Positions 1 to 9,032 of a DNA stretch of 64,000 nt are shown one piece after another. Numbering within the stretch: position 1 is the first letter of the stretch; each line of letters starts with the position of its first letter. The translations under genes and the position numbers were made by a program. The notes beneath the pieces are model-generated. The model saw nothing but the letters and a program-made list of their open reading frames with translations. It did no database searches and was not told the origin of the DNA. Origin of the DNA: Halpernia frigidisoli (GTDB lineage Bacteria > Bacteroidota > Bacteroidia > Flavobacteriales > Weeksellaceae); contig NZ_FOQT01000005.1 of the NCBI RefSeq assembly GCF_900113805.1, positions 310,001 through 374,000 on the forward strand, written 5' to 3'.

Positions 1-57
1 TATTTCTTCATTCTCAATTGTTTCGTAGGTTGATATAATTCGATTTATATTTTTCAT
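1..57 (-). CDS. Start of an unidentified gene running off the left edge (partial)
   Basis: Reading leftward from an ATG at 57, 19 codons stay open to the window edge (begins MKNINRIIST). It starts 30 bases after the hsdR stop codon on the same strand, so it could be the next gene of the restriction operon. The product cannot be recognised from so short a stretch. It may equally be a chance open frame. Confidence 0.4.
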   Translation of the reverse strand, partial: MKNINRIISTYETIENEEI

Positions 58-87
58 TCTTGATTTTTCAAATTTTAAAAAAATTAT

Positions 88-3000
88 TTACAAACTCCCA
101 CTACTAATATCCTTATACCTCTCAAAATAAAAATTCAGTTTTTCTAAAACCATTTCCTTTTTATTTTGACGCTCATTATTTGGTGTGAATTTGGAAATTG
201 GCGGAAGTATTTTTGATAACGATGTTCCCGAAGTTTGAATTTCGCCATTTTTAAAGCAATTTCGAATGAATTTATAAGTTTCATCCTCCTTTAGATTTTC
301 TTCAGAAATGATCACGTCCAATTCTGACTTCATTTTTTTGTTGACAAAAGTTTCCCATTCTTCATCCACCGCAGATTGTGGTGTTAAAGATTGGATAAAT
401 AATTCTATCAAATCTTTTTTATTCCGCAGTTCAATACTGGAATCTATGGCTTTTGAAATATTTATTGTAATTTCTTTGTCCTGCAAGTGCGTTTCATGAT
501 AAACGCGAATTAATGCTAGAATATAATCGATATTGATCTCAACTTGCTTTATTAATTCCATCTCAAAGACGATGTCATCATTTACATTTTCACTATCGCC
601 ATCGTTTACAGTCCGAAATTCATTATAAAGTTCAATGTACATACTGTGATAATCCTGAACATCTCTATCTGTGAGTATTTCTTTGCCAAAGAAACTATCA
701 AATGAATTGAGAATGTTTTGAAATTTAAGTACAGAACTGTATAATTTTATGAACTGCTTTTTATTGTCTTCGCCTACGATATTCTGCCCAACTGGAAATC
801 TTTCAGTTAGTTCATCCACAATATCTACAAAGCCAACAATATCTTTTTTACCATCATTGTAACCGTAATAATAATCATCAAAAGTTCGAAGCAAGACAAT
901 TCCACCGGCTTCTTTGTCGCCGAAAAGCGCCAAACTTTCATTTGTTTTTTCTTCTAAATTTCTAAAACAAACAATATTTCCGAACGTTTTTACCGAATTT
1001 AGGATTCTATTTGTTCTGGAAAATGCCTGCAAAAGACCGTGCATTCTCAAATTTTTATCAACCCATAAAGTATTAAGCGTTGTCGCATCAAATCCGGTTA
1101 AGAACATATTAACCACAATAAGCAAATCTATTTCGCGGTTTTTCACACGCATAGAAATATCTTTGTAATAATTTTGAAACTTATCTGCGGAAGTGTCGTA
1201 ACTCGTCCCAAACATTCCATTATAATCCCGGATCGCACCATCCAGAAAATCACGATTTGGAGCGCTTAAATCATCCGTATTTTCTGTATTTTCATCTCCT
1301 GTTCCATCTTCTTCCTCATCATTCACACCATAACTAAAAATGGTCGCCACCTTCAATCTCAAAATTTCGGGAATTTCTTCCTGCTGTTCTTTAAACTCTT
1401 TGTAATAGGCTTTCGCCATATCTATTGATGCCACCGCAAAAATGGAATTGAAACCGCTCATTCGGATTCTCTCTTTCACTTCCTCAACTTTTGTCCGGTC
1501 TTTTGCAGTTGCCACATCATACACATTTGTGATGGTAGAAACCATAAAAGGTTTTGCATTACGCATTGTTTTTTGGGTAAAATGTGTAGAAATATACCTC
1601 ACATTATTCCCGATCCGGATTGGATCCATCAAGGCTTTTTCTCTATCAATGTCCTTTACTTTTCGATCTTCGATACCATCCTTTTCTTTCATCGTGCTGA
1701 AATAATCAATACGGAAAGGCAACACATTTTTATCTGAAATCGCATTCACAATAGTGTAAGTATGCAAAGCGGAAGTGTGAGATTCTGGCGGACAATTTTT
1801 ATAATCGCCGTGGGTTTTGCATCCGAAGGCTTGAACTGTAGTTCTTAAATCTGGATTTCTACCACTTGAAGCATTTTTTGCAAAAATTGGTGTTCCTGTA
1901 AATCCAAATAAGTAATATTTTTTGAAACTTTTCTTGATTGCTTTGTGCATATCGCCAAACTGCGAACGGTGGCATTCATCAAAAATAATTACCGTAGGTT
2001 TCGCAAAAGCCGGATGCGCTTTATGTTTTTTAATTAAAATGGCCAGTTTCTGAATGGTTGTGATGATAATTCTTGCATTGGGATCATCCAATTGCTTGTT
2101 CAAAACATTTGTACTGGTACTGCTATTGGCAGCGCCTTTTTCAAATTTATCATATTCCTTCATCGTTTGGTAATCCAGATCTTTTCTGTCTACCACAAAA
2201 AGAACTTTATCTATAAACTCAAACTTACTCGCTAATTGCGCGGTTTTAAAGGAAGTTAATGTTTTTCCACTTCCCGTTGTGTGCCAAATGTAGCCGCCTG
2301 CATTTGCAGTTCCATAACTTTTATAATTGTTCGCTACATTTATTTTACCTAAAATTCTTTCTGTAGCCACAATTTGATAAGGACGCATCACCAAAAGCAA
2401 TTGATCGGACGTAAAAACACAATATTTTACAATAACATTCAAAAGACTGTGTTTGGCAAAAAATGTTCCGCCAAAATCCATTAGATCTAAAATCGGACTG
2501 TTATTCGCATCTGCCCACCAAGAAGTAAATTCATAACTATTACTGGATTTTTTGCCACGTCCAGCACTTTTTTCTGTCTGCTCTTTTACGTGACTAAATC
2601 TTGTGGTATTGCTGTAATATTTGGTGTACGTCCCATTTGAAATTACAAATAACTGCACGTACTCAAATAAACCGCTGTCTGCCCAAAATGATTCCCGGGC
2701 ATAACGATTAATTTGGTTAAAGGCTTCCTGCAAACTCACGCCGCGCTTTTTGAGTTCTACATGAACCAATGGCAAACCGTTTACAAGAATGGTCACATCA
2801 TAACGCGTGCTTCGTTTTCCAGTTTCTGTTTCATATTGATTGATGACCTGCAACCGGTTATTATGAATATTTTCTTTGTCCAGCAGTCGAATATTTTTAA
2901 CCGAACCATCATCGCGGTTGAGCAATTGAATATGGTCTTCCTGGATAATTTTTGTTTTTTCTACAATGCCACTATTTTGATTGGCTATTTTAGTTTTATA

Positions 3001-3252
3001 AAATTCCTTCCATTCTTTATCTGAAAACTGATAATCATTTAGCAATTCTAATTGTTGTTTAAGATTATCAATAAGGTCTTTTTCGCTACTAATTTTAATA
3101 AAAGTATAGGCTTGCTTCTCTAATAATTCGATGAAAGATTTCTCAAGTTCTGCTTCAGACTGGTATTTTGCTTCCCGTTTGTAGGGCGAAACATATTCTG
3201 CAACTACGGTGCTTTCTGGGTTTTCTGCAATTATTTTGTAATCTTCCATCAT
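88..3252 (-). CDS. hsdR: Type I restriction endonuclease, R (motor/nuclease) subunit
   Basis: This 1054-residue protein is the DNA-translocating and cleaving subunit of a type I restriction enzyme. It acts in a complex with HsdM and HsdS on unmodified DNA. A PDDEXK-type nuclease site is visible near the N terminus (D152, then E166-L-K168), followed by a superfamily 2 helicase motor with Walker A TGSGKT (326-331) and DECH box (425-428), and a GFTGTP motif III. The length is normal for HsdR. Its ATG overlaps the stop codon of the preceding DUF1016 gene as ATGA, which indicates translational coupling; a second ATG follows at once, so the start is uncertain by one codon. It is the last recognised gene of the hsdM-hsdS-DUF1016-hsdR operon. 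Confidence 0.96.
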   Translation of the reverse strand: MMEDYKIIAENPESTVVAEYVSPYKREAKYQSEAELEKSFIELLEKQAYTFIKISSEKDLIDNLKQQLELLNDYQFSDKEWKEFYKTKIANQNSGIVEKTKIIQEDHIQLLNRDDGSVKNIRLLDKENIHNNRLQVINQYETETGKRSTRYDVTILVNGLPLVHVELKKRGVSLQEAFNQINRYARESFWADSGLFEYVQLFVISNGTYTKYYSNTTRFSHVKEQTEKSAGRGKKSSNSYEFTSWWADANNSPILDLMDFGGTFFAKHSLLNVIVKYCVFTSDQLLLVMRPYQIVATERILGKINVANNYKSYGTANAGGYIWHTTGSGKTLTSFKTAQLASKFEFIDKVLFVVDRKDLDYQTMKEYDKFEKGAANSSTSTNVLNKQLDDPNARIIITTIQKLAILIKKHKAHPAFAKPTVIIFDECHRSQFGDMHKAIKKSFKKYYLFGFTGTPIFAKNASSGRNPDLRTTVQAFGCKTHGDYKNCPPESHTSALHTYTIVNAISDKNVLPFRIDYFSTMKEKDGIEDRKVKDIDREKALMDPIRIGNNVRYISTHFTQKTMRNAKPFMVSTITNVYDVATAKDRTKVEEVKERIRMSGFNSIFAVASIDMAKAYYKEFKEQQEEIPEILRLKVATIFSYGVNDEEEDGTGDENTENTDDLSAPNRDFLDGAIRDYNGMFGTSYDTSADKFQNYYKDISMRVKNREIDLLIVVNMFLTGFDATTLNTLWVDKNLRMHGLLQAFSRTNRILNSVKTFGNIVCFRNLEEKTNESLALFGDKEAGGIVLLRTFDDYYYGYNDGKKDIVGFVDIVDELTERFPVGQNIVGEDNKKQFIKLYSSVLKFQNILNSFDSFFGKEILTDRDVQDYHSMYIELYNEFRTVNDGDSENVNDDIVFEMELIKQVEINIDYILALIRVYHETHLQDKEITINISKAIDSSIELRNKKDLIELFIQSLTPQSAVDEEWETFVNKKMKSELDVIISEENLKEDETYKFIRNCFKNGEIQTSGTSLSKILPPISKFTPNNERQNKKEMVLEKLNFYFERYKDISSGSL

Positions 3253-4229
3253 TCGATATTGTTTTCTATAAATAATTCCTGCAATTTTTGTTGCAGCACC
3301 TTTTTGTTCGGCAATTGTGTTTTATATTCTGCGACCATTGTGGGCGATAAAGTCCTGCTCAAGGCATATTCTACTACTTCGCTGTCTTTGTCTTTGCAAA
3401 GAAGAATACCGATACTTGGGTTTTCATTGCGTTTTTTCACATCACGATCCAGGGCTTCCAGATAGAAATTTAATTGCCCTAAATGTTCCGGTTTAAATTT
3501 ATCTGCTTTCAGTTCAAAAGCCACCAAACATTGCAAACCTCTGTGGTAAAATAAAAGATCTATAAAGAAATCAGAATTACCGACCTGTACTTTATATTCT
3601 TCGCTGACGAAAAGAAAATCTTTACCCAACTCCAAAATGAAATTTTTCATCTGCTGAATCAGTCCTTTTTGCAGGTCACTTTCAGAATGTGGCTCTGGTA
3701 AATTTAAAAAATCAAAAACATAACTGTCTTTAAAAGTGTTTGTTAAATCATTTTCTAAAACTCTCAACGCTGTTGAGAGTTTTGCATTGCCGATCATTGT
3801 TCTTTCAAATAAACTGGCAGAAATCTGACGGTCTAATTCCCGTTTGCTGTAATTTTCTTCTTTACTTATTTTGAGATAAAATTCTTTTTCCTCTAAAGTA
3901 TCACATCTTGAAAATATCGCCAGATTATGAGACCAACTCAATTCTCTCACCAGCGGCGAGAGTTTTGGCTCGTCTTTGTAGGTTTCATAAAACTGCTTCA
4001 TCCGCCACAGATTTTTATCTGAAAATCCTTTTAATTGGGGGTCGGTTTGCTGAATGTAGATGGCCAATTCTTTTACCACAGATTGTCCCCACTCGCTGGC
4101 TGCAACTTTTTGGCTAATGTGCGTGCCAATATTCCAATACAGATTAATGAGTTCTGCATTGACGGTTTTTAGGGCATTACTTCTTGCCTGCCGAATAAGT
4201 TGGATGATGTTTTGAAACTGGTTGTCCAT
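3249..4229 (-). CDS. DUF1016/YhcG-family PDDEXK nuclease-like protein in the R-M operon
   Basis: The 326-residue protein matches the YhcG family: an N-terminal helical DUF1016 half (about 1-150, with the conserved stretch around WSHN) and a C-terminal PDDEXK nuclease fold. In the latter an acidic residue in FFIDLLFYHR and the E-L-K of VAFELKADKF form the expected catalytic D...ExK. Family members often sit beside type I R-M genes, but their role is not settled. Here it lies between hsdS and hsdR, overlaps hsdR by 4 bases and follows hsdS after a 12-base gap, so all four genes are probably co-transcribed. It may be a restriction accessory factor or an independent defence nuclease. Confidence 0.88.
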   Translation of the reverse strand: MDNQFQNIIQLIRQARSNALKTVNAELINLYWNIGTHISQKVAASEWGQSVVKELAIYIQQTDPQLKGFSDKNLWRMKQFYETYKDEPKLSPLVRELSWSHNLAIFSRCDTLEEKEFYLKISKEENYSKRELDRQISASLFERTMIGNAKLSTALRVLENDLTNTFKDSYVFDFLNLPEPHSESDLQKGLIQQMKNFILELGKDFLFVSEEYKVQVGNSDFFIDLLFYHRGLQCLVAFELKADKFKPEHLGQLNFYLEALDRDVKKRNENPSIGILLCKDKDSEVVEYALSRTLSPTMVAEYKTQLPNKKVLQQKLQELFIENNIE

Positions 4230-4241
4230 TTTATTTTAAAA

Positions 4242-5417
4242 TTAATAGTTCTGGATTTCTTTAAAAGTCAATAGTTTTTCGCGGTAATACTCATATTGCT
4301 GTCTTCTGGCTCTTATTTCTGCCGGAATACCGCTGGAAATATCATTAACCAAAGCATCAAATTTATCTAAAATAGAAACGATTCTTTCTTGTTCTTTTAA
4401 TGTGGGAACTGGGATTTTAAAAGTATTTAATTGCTGTAAATTCAAATTAGGTTGAGCAGAACCTTTTACAGAAAACAAAATATATTTTTTCATATATTCC
4501 GATTTTAAATAATAAAAAATATAGTTTAGATTAACCTTTTCCATTAATCTTATAATTGCTAATGCTTGATTAGTATTTGCAGGTAATATATCTTTCGTAA
4601 CAATTACACATTTTCCAATTGTTGCTCCTGCAATTGTAAAAAGAATATCATTAACTTCAAGTTTAGACCTTTTAAGAATAGTTTCGTGCGTTTCTTCATC
4701 TATATAAGCCAACTTTTTTTTCTCAATTCTTGACCCAACAAATGATTCAGTTTTGACAAATGAAATTCCAAATTCCTTATAAAATTTGGGTGTTGTTCCT
4801 TTGGTTATCAAACTACAAATACTTCCTAAAGTTTTCCATTCTACATTTTCATCAAAACTTAACAATTGGTTTCTATAAAATTCATATTGATTAGTGCGCT
4901 TCTCCAACTCCGCCTCCAATTCCGTATCTAACTCCGTGAATTTATCCAAAATTTTCACTATTTTTTCTTGTATTGGAAGTGGTGGAAAGGGAAATAAAAA
5001 TTTTGAATAAACTGAAATCCATTGTCGTGCGTGATCTTGGGGTTTATATTTATTACACCTCATTGCATAATAAACAAATTTAAAATTTACCTCACTATCA
5101 TCCTTTAAAGTAAGTAATTTCATCGCAGAAGATTTTACTTTAAAATCAAAATTAACCCAATGAAAAGAAGTGGTAAAATCATCAAAAATAATTACAGGAT
5201 TATTCCTATTTGCGCTTTTAATTCCTTCTTTTTCATCAGTAAAACCTAAAATAAAACTTTGTCCTGCTGTTAAAACTGGAGTTTTAAAAGCATTGTCGTA
5301 TTTGGTAGTTTTCACAATATACTTTGTAGGCTGTTCATAATTTAAAACAGAACTAAACTCTTTAAAATCAACACCATTAGGACAAAATTCTTCGATTAAT
5401 TTTTCTACTGTATTCAT
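4242..5417 (-). CDS. hsdS: Type I restriction-modification specificity subunit
   Basis: HsdS sets the DNA sequence recognised by both the methylase and the restriction complex. The 391 residues have the two-fold HsdS layout: target recognition domain 1 (about 1-150), a central conserved helical spacer (PLPIQEKIVKILDKF, about 150-190), target recognition domain 2 (about 195-335) and a second spacer-like helix (TLKEQERIVSILDKF). The near-repeat of the two helices is typical. Its ATG overlaps the hsdM stop as TAATG. No second hsdS, inverted copy or recombinase is adjacent, so a shuffling specificity locus is not supported in this window. Confidence 0.95.
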   Translation of the reverse strand: MNTVEKLIEEFCPNGVDFKEFSSVLNYEQPTKYIVKTTKYDNAFKTPVLTAGQSFILGFTDEKEGIKSANRNNPVIIFDDFTTSFHWVNFDFKVKSSAMKLLTLKDDSEVNFKFVYYAMRCNKYKPQDHARQWISVYSKFLFPFPPLPIQEKIVKILDKFTELDTELEAELEKRTNQYEFYRNQLLSFDENVEWKTLGSICSLITKGTTPKFYKEFGISFVKTESFVGSRIEKKKLAYIDEETHETILKRSKLEVNDILFTIAGATIGKCVIVTKDILPANTNQALAIIRLMEKVNLNYIFYYLKSEYMKKYILFSVKGSAQPNLNLQQLNTFKIPVPTLKEQERIVSILDKFDALVNDISSGIPAEIRARRQQYEYYREKLLTFKEIQNY

Positions 5418-6973
5418 TAAGCATTTTCTAAATCATTAACAATAGCATCAATCGAAGTTCTCAATTCTATTTGTCGGCTTACAATTTCTTCAATCTGATG
5501 GTTTAAAGTTTTAATGTCGATAATTTCCTTCGTGTTTTCCTGCTCCACAAAACTACTGACCGCAATATTATAGTCATTTTCTTCAATACCAATGTTGGGT
5601 ACTAAAGTCGCAAAATGGTCAACATCAACTCTTGCAGCGTAAGCGTCCAAAACTTTTTTATGGTTTTCTGCTGACATTTTATTTTTACTTCCACCACGTA
5701 CAAATTCTGCAGAAGCATCAATAAATAAGACAGAATTATCTGTTTTACTTTTTTTCAAAACTAAAATACAAGTTGAAATAGAAGTTCCAAAAAACAGATC
5801 TGGTGGCAATTGTATGACGGCATCTACAAAATTATTATCTACCAAATATTTACGTATTTTCTGCTCTGCGCCACCACGGTACAAAACACCGGGAAATTCT
5901 ACAATTGCTGCCGTTCCGGAAGTAGAAAGCCAAGAAAGCATGTGAAGTGTAAAAGCCAGATCTGCTTTGCTTTTCGGTGCTAAAACGCCTGCCGCAGAAA
6001 AACGTGGATCATTAATTAATAAAGGATTGGCGTCGCCTTCCCAATTTATAGAATATGGCGGATTAGAAACAATGGCATCAAAAGGTTCATCATCCCAATG
6101 TTTTGGATCCATCAAAGTATCGCCGTGCGTAATATCAAATTTTTCGTAATTAATATCGTGCAGAAACATATTGATGCGGCAAAGATTGTAAGTGGTAATA
6201 TTAATTTCCTGTCCGTAAAATCCCTGTCTCACATTGTCTTTGCCCAAAACTTTGGCAAACTGCAAAAGCAAAGAACCAGAACCACAGGCTGGATCATAAA
6301 CTCGGTTAACTTCCGTTTTTCCCACCAAAGTAATCCGCGCCAAAAGTTCTGAAACTTCTTGCGGTGTAAAAAATTCACCACCAGATTTTCCGGCATTTCC
6401 CGCATACATCGCCATCAAATATTCATAGGCGTCACCGAAAGCATCAATATTATTATCCTGGTAATTGCCTAATCTTAAACCTGCGATGGCTTCTAAAATC
6501 TTAACTAATCTTTCATTTCTTTTCTGGACATTGGCGCCTAATTTATTGCTGTTTACATCTACATCATCAAACAAACCTTTCAGATCATATTCACTTGGAT
6601 GGCCTTTGGCAGAACCTTCAATATTTTTAAAGATTTCGCGCAGACTTTCGTTTAAATCAGCGTTATTTTTGGAATGTTTTACAATATTTTGAAATAATTC
6701 TGACGGCAAAATATAGAATCCTTTTTCCTGCACGGTATCTTCTCGACCAAATTCTGCTTCTTCATCTGTAATCTGGGCATAATCAAAATCTTTACTCCCG
6801 GTTTCCCATTCCGATCTATTAATATGATTAATGAGATTTTCTGAAATAAATCGGTAGAATAAAATACCTAAAACATAAGATTTAAAATCCCAACCGTCGA
6901 CGCTTCCACGTAATTCGTTGGCAATTTTCCAAATGGTTTCGTGCAAAGCGGAACGTTCCTGTTCTTTGGTCAT
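5417..6973 (-). CDS. hsdM: Type I restriction-modification DNA adenine methyltransferase subunit
   Basis: The 518-residue HsdM transfers a methyl group from SAM to adenine at the sequence chosen by HsdS, protecting host DNA. An N-terminal HsdM helical domain (about 1-160) is followed by the N6-methyltransferase fold with the SAM-binding motif DPACGSG (227-233) and the catalytic NPPY (304-307). The conserved GGEFFTP stretch lies just before motif I. The length fits the family. It is the first gene of the operon, with a candidate promoter and palindromic operator about 60 bases upstream. Confidence 0.97.
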   Translation of the reverse strand: MTKEQERSALHETIWKIANELRGSVDGWDFKSYVLGILFYRFISENLINHINRSEWETGSKDFDYAQITDEEAEFGREDTVQEKGFYILPSELFQNIVKHSKNNADLNESLREIFKNIEGSAKGHPSEYDLKGLFDDVDVNSNKLGANVQKRNERLVKILEAIAGLRLGNYQDNNIDAFGDAYEYLMAMYAGNAGKSGGEFFTPQEVSELLARITLVGKTEVNRVYDPACGSGSLLLQFAKVLGKDNVRQGFYGQEINITTYNLCRINMFLHDINYEKFDITHGDTLMDPKHWDDEPFDAIVSNPPYSINWEGDANPLLINDPRFSAAGVLAPKSKADLAFTLHMLSWLSTSGTAAIVEFPGVLYRGGAEQKIRKYLVDNNFVDAVIQLPPDLFFGTSISTCILVLKKSKTDNSVLFIDASAEFVRGGSKNKMSAENHKKVLDAYAARVDVDHFATLVPNIGIEENDYNIAVSSFVEQENTKEIIDIKTLNHQIEEIVSRQIELRTSIDAIVNDLENA

Positions 6974-7029
6974 AAAAGTTTATTAATGTTTAAATAATGT
7001 AAAAGACGTAAAAATACGAAAAGGATTGA

Positions 7030-7052
7030 CAAATCTATAAGTCAAACTTATA
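7030..7052 (-). promoter_or_regulatory. Candidate hsdM promoter overlapped by a palindrome
   Basis: On the minus strand a Bacteroidota-type -7 box TAGATTTG lies at 7037-7030, about 57 bases before the hsdM ATG. A perfect 7-3-7 inverted repeat (TATAAGT, CAA, ACTTATA; 7036-7052) overlaps the upstream edge of the box. Repressor binding there would block the promoter of the whole restriction operon. No clear -33 TTG is at standard spacing. The assignment is inference from motif and position. Confidence 0.4.
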
Positions 7053-7145
7053 ATTCAGAAAATTGCTCCTGAATATTTAGGAAAATTACCGAAAGATTTA
7101 TAATGAAACTATCCATTCTTTATAAATTCATTGTAAATCCATTCC

Positions 7146-7637
7146 TTACTTGGAATTTTTTTTACTCTCCACCCAATTTTCATATTTCTCTGATAATTTT
7201 TTTTCTTTCAGATAACTATTCATTCTATACGCTTCTGATGAATAAAATTTTAATTTTCTTTCAGCATCTACTTTCTGGTAATGTTGATCGATCCCATAAT
7301 AAAGAAAAGCAGTACATAAAAATGAAAGAACAGTCAGAGCACCATAAAAATGCAATTGATATTTCTCTTTCTCTTTAACAACATCTTTTATCGTGGAAAT
7401 CTGTTTTTCAAAAATATTTAATAATTCACTTCTATGCTCTTTAAACATTCTTGCATTTTCTTGAATTACTGTACCCAACGGTTCGTACTCCACTTTAAGA
7501 GATGAATTTTTAATTTCTTTCAACTTTGCATTAACTGTGGTAATTATTTTTTCATTCAAATCGAATTTCTCAATTGCTATATCAAGTTTCTCATTGAAGA
7601 GTTCCATCAGATCTTGTGATTTTAATTTTTGTGCCAT
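7146..7637 (-). CDS. Membrane-anchored protein downstream of the relaxase
   Basis: The 163-residue protein is not recognised. The first 95 or so residues are charged and helix-prone (likely coiled coil). A single transmembrane segment follows at about 98-118 (FYGALTVLSFLCTAFLYYGI), then a charged C-terminal tail of about 45 residues. It starts one base after the relaxase stop codon, so it belongs to the mobilization operon mobC-relaxase-this gene. Similar small coiled-coil/TM proteins often follow relaxase genes on Bacteroidota elements, and a role linking the relaxosome to the membrane is plausible but unproven. Confidence 0.65.
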   Translation of the reverse strand: MAQKLKSQDLMELFNEKLDIAIEKFDLNEKIITTVNAKLKEIKNSSLKVEYEPLGTVIQENARMFKEHRSELLNIFEKQISTIKDVVKEKEKYQLHFYGALTVLSFLCTAFLYYGIDQHYQKVDAERKLKFYSSEAYRMNSYLKEKKLSEKYENWVESKKNSK

Positions 7638-7638
7638 A

Positions 7639-8589
7639 TTATCTTCTTTTAAATGTTTTTTTACGTTTTCTTTTTAATTCATCTTCGGTATGATCGACGA
7701 TGTTTGGACTAAATGCGAAAATATTATTTGCAGAAAAATTATTATTTCTTTTTTCTGCAATGATTGATTCTTCGTGAACCTTTTGAATGCTAAATTGATT
7801 TGATTCCTCCATTGCATTACTTAAATCAAAATTTTTATCCTGAAAAAACAGACCGGAATCCAACAGGTTTTTCAGTCCCATATTTCGGTGGACTTCACTT
7901 GCTTTCATTTCCGTTTGAGTTTCCATATTTCGAACTCTAAAACCTTGCAGATTACCTTGCTTATTAATTATCGGGATGAATTTCACACCTTGTTTCATCA
8001 TTTCTGACAAATACTTTTCCATTGTTCTTGGTTTTGCAGCCATTGCATTCAGATGTTTTTGGTAAATTTCTTTTCTTAAAATTTTAGAATCCATTTTAAT
8101 ACTATCAGCTTCTTTAATTTTATCAATTCTTATTTGTTTTGCAGAAATTAATCTGTTTTTTTCTGCTACTCGGTGTGCAGCCCATTGCGCTTTTTTTCCG
8201 ATGTGATTATCTTTCAATAATTTCCCATTTTCATCTACTCTGTTGAGAAGTATATGAATATGCCGATGCCGTTTTTCGGTGTGTAAAAAGGCAATGAATT
8301 GAGAATTTTCCACATCAATTTCTAATTCTTTCAGAAACTCTTTGGTCAGATTTTGCAATTGTTTTTTACTCAATTTTTCACCATCATCAACATGCGGAGA
8401 AAGCACCATTGAAATCAATTTATTCGTAGCTTTTTGATTCAAATTCTGAATAATTTGCATCTCTCTAATAAGTTCTATTGGAGTTTCCCCACAAAGATTA
8501 TTTCTCAATAATTCTATTCCTTTTTCATCATCAATTACATAATTAAAAAGTGAAAAACCACCTATGCACGATTTTATTTTGCCTATCAT
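7639..8589 (-). CDS. Relaxase / mobilization nuclease
   Basis: The 316-residue protein resembles MobA/VirD2-type relaxases, which nick one strand at oriT and pilot it during conjugative transfer. The metal-binding motif III is clear as H110-I-H112-xxx-N116 in HRHIHILLNRVD. A Tyr near the N terminus (Y17) is a candidate nicking residue. The C-terminal third is charged and presumably binds DNA or partners. No coupling protein or mating-pair genes are in view, so the element looks mobilizable rather than self-transmissible. MobC lies immediately upstream with one base between them. Confidence 0.9.
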   Translation of the reverse strand: MIGKIKSCIGGFSLFNYVIDDEKGIELLRNNLCGETPIELIREMQIIQNLNQKATNKLISMVLSPHVDDGEKLSKKQLQNLTKEFLKELEIDVENSQFIAFLHTEKRHRHIHILLNRVDENGKLLKDNHIGKKAQWAAHRVAEKNRLISAKQIRIDKIKEADSIKMDSKILRKEIYQKHLNAMAAKPRTMEKYLSEMMKQGVKFIPIINKQGNLQGFRVRNMETQTEMKASEVHRNMGLKNLLDSGLFFQDKNFDLSNAMEESNQFSIQKVHEESIIAEKRNNNFSANNIFAFSPNIVDHTEDELKRKRKKTFKRR

Positions 8590-8590
8590 T

Positions 8591-8887
8591 TTATCTCAAT
8601 TTTTCTAAATGTTTTCTTATTATTCTTGACGTTTCCAGCGCCTCATTTTTCATTCCAGTACCATCACCAAGTTTAAATAAATTGGAAATTCTTCGGAAAT
8701 TATCTGCAAATTTTGAGAGGTTTTTATAGCATTCAATTTCATCTTTTGTGAGTTTATTTTTGAGTTCTAAATCCAAAGAAATCCTCCGCATAAATTCTGA
8801 AATTGACAGACCTGTTTTTGAGATTTTGTTTTTAATAATCTGATGTTCGAGTGGCGAAACTCTGAACCTAAATTCTTTATTTTTCAT
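8591..8887 (-). CDS. MobC-like relaxosome accessory protein
   Basis: This 98-residue protein has the size and layout of plasmid mobilization protein MobC, which binds at oriT and helps the relaxase open the strands. It has an RHH-like start (FRFRVSPLEHQIIKNKI, then LSISEFMRR) and a C-terminal helical part with FADNFRRISNLFK. I chose the ATG at 8887 rather than the TTG at 8929, because the alignable part begins there. It is the first gene of the mob operon, directly next to an oriT-like segment. Confidence 0.8.
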   Translation of the reverse strand: MKNKEFRFRVSPLEHQIIKNKISKTGLSISEFMRRISLDLELKNKLTKDEIECYKNLSKFADNFRRISNLFKLGDGTGMKNEALETSRIIRKHLEKLR

Positions 8888-8940
8888 ATTGTTTTTAATT
8901 TGTTTTTTTAATTTAAAATTGTGAAACAATTTTTCCTTTT

Positions 8941-9032
8941 TTGACTATCGGGAGAAAAAGCGAGTCGCCAATAAGATGCAAAATCGGAACGATTTGTAGC
9001 GCAATTGGCACATCTCGATGTAAAAACCGTTT
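8941..9032. other. Candidate origin of transfer (oriT)
   Basis: This non-coding stretch just upstream of mobC is less AT-rich than its surroundings and holds nested inverted repeats. A perfect AAATCG-GAA-CGATTT (8981-8995) lies inside an outer GCCAAT (8967-8972) / ATTGGC (9004-9009) pair. Nested inverted repeats beside MobC and relaxase genes are the usual setting of an oriT. The nick site cannot be placed from the sequence alone. Confidence 0.45.

Noticed and set aside
1442-1705. Plus-strand open frames inside hsdR and other large genes
   Set aside because: They are antisense shadows of well-supported genes, with no family-like sequence or promoter.
4242-5417. Phase-variable hsdS shuffling locus
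   Set aside because: Only one hsdS, no inverted partial copies and no recombinase beside it; the integrase at 12.9 kb belongs to the island ends.
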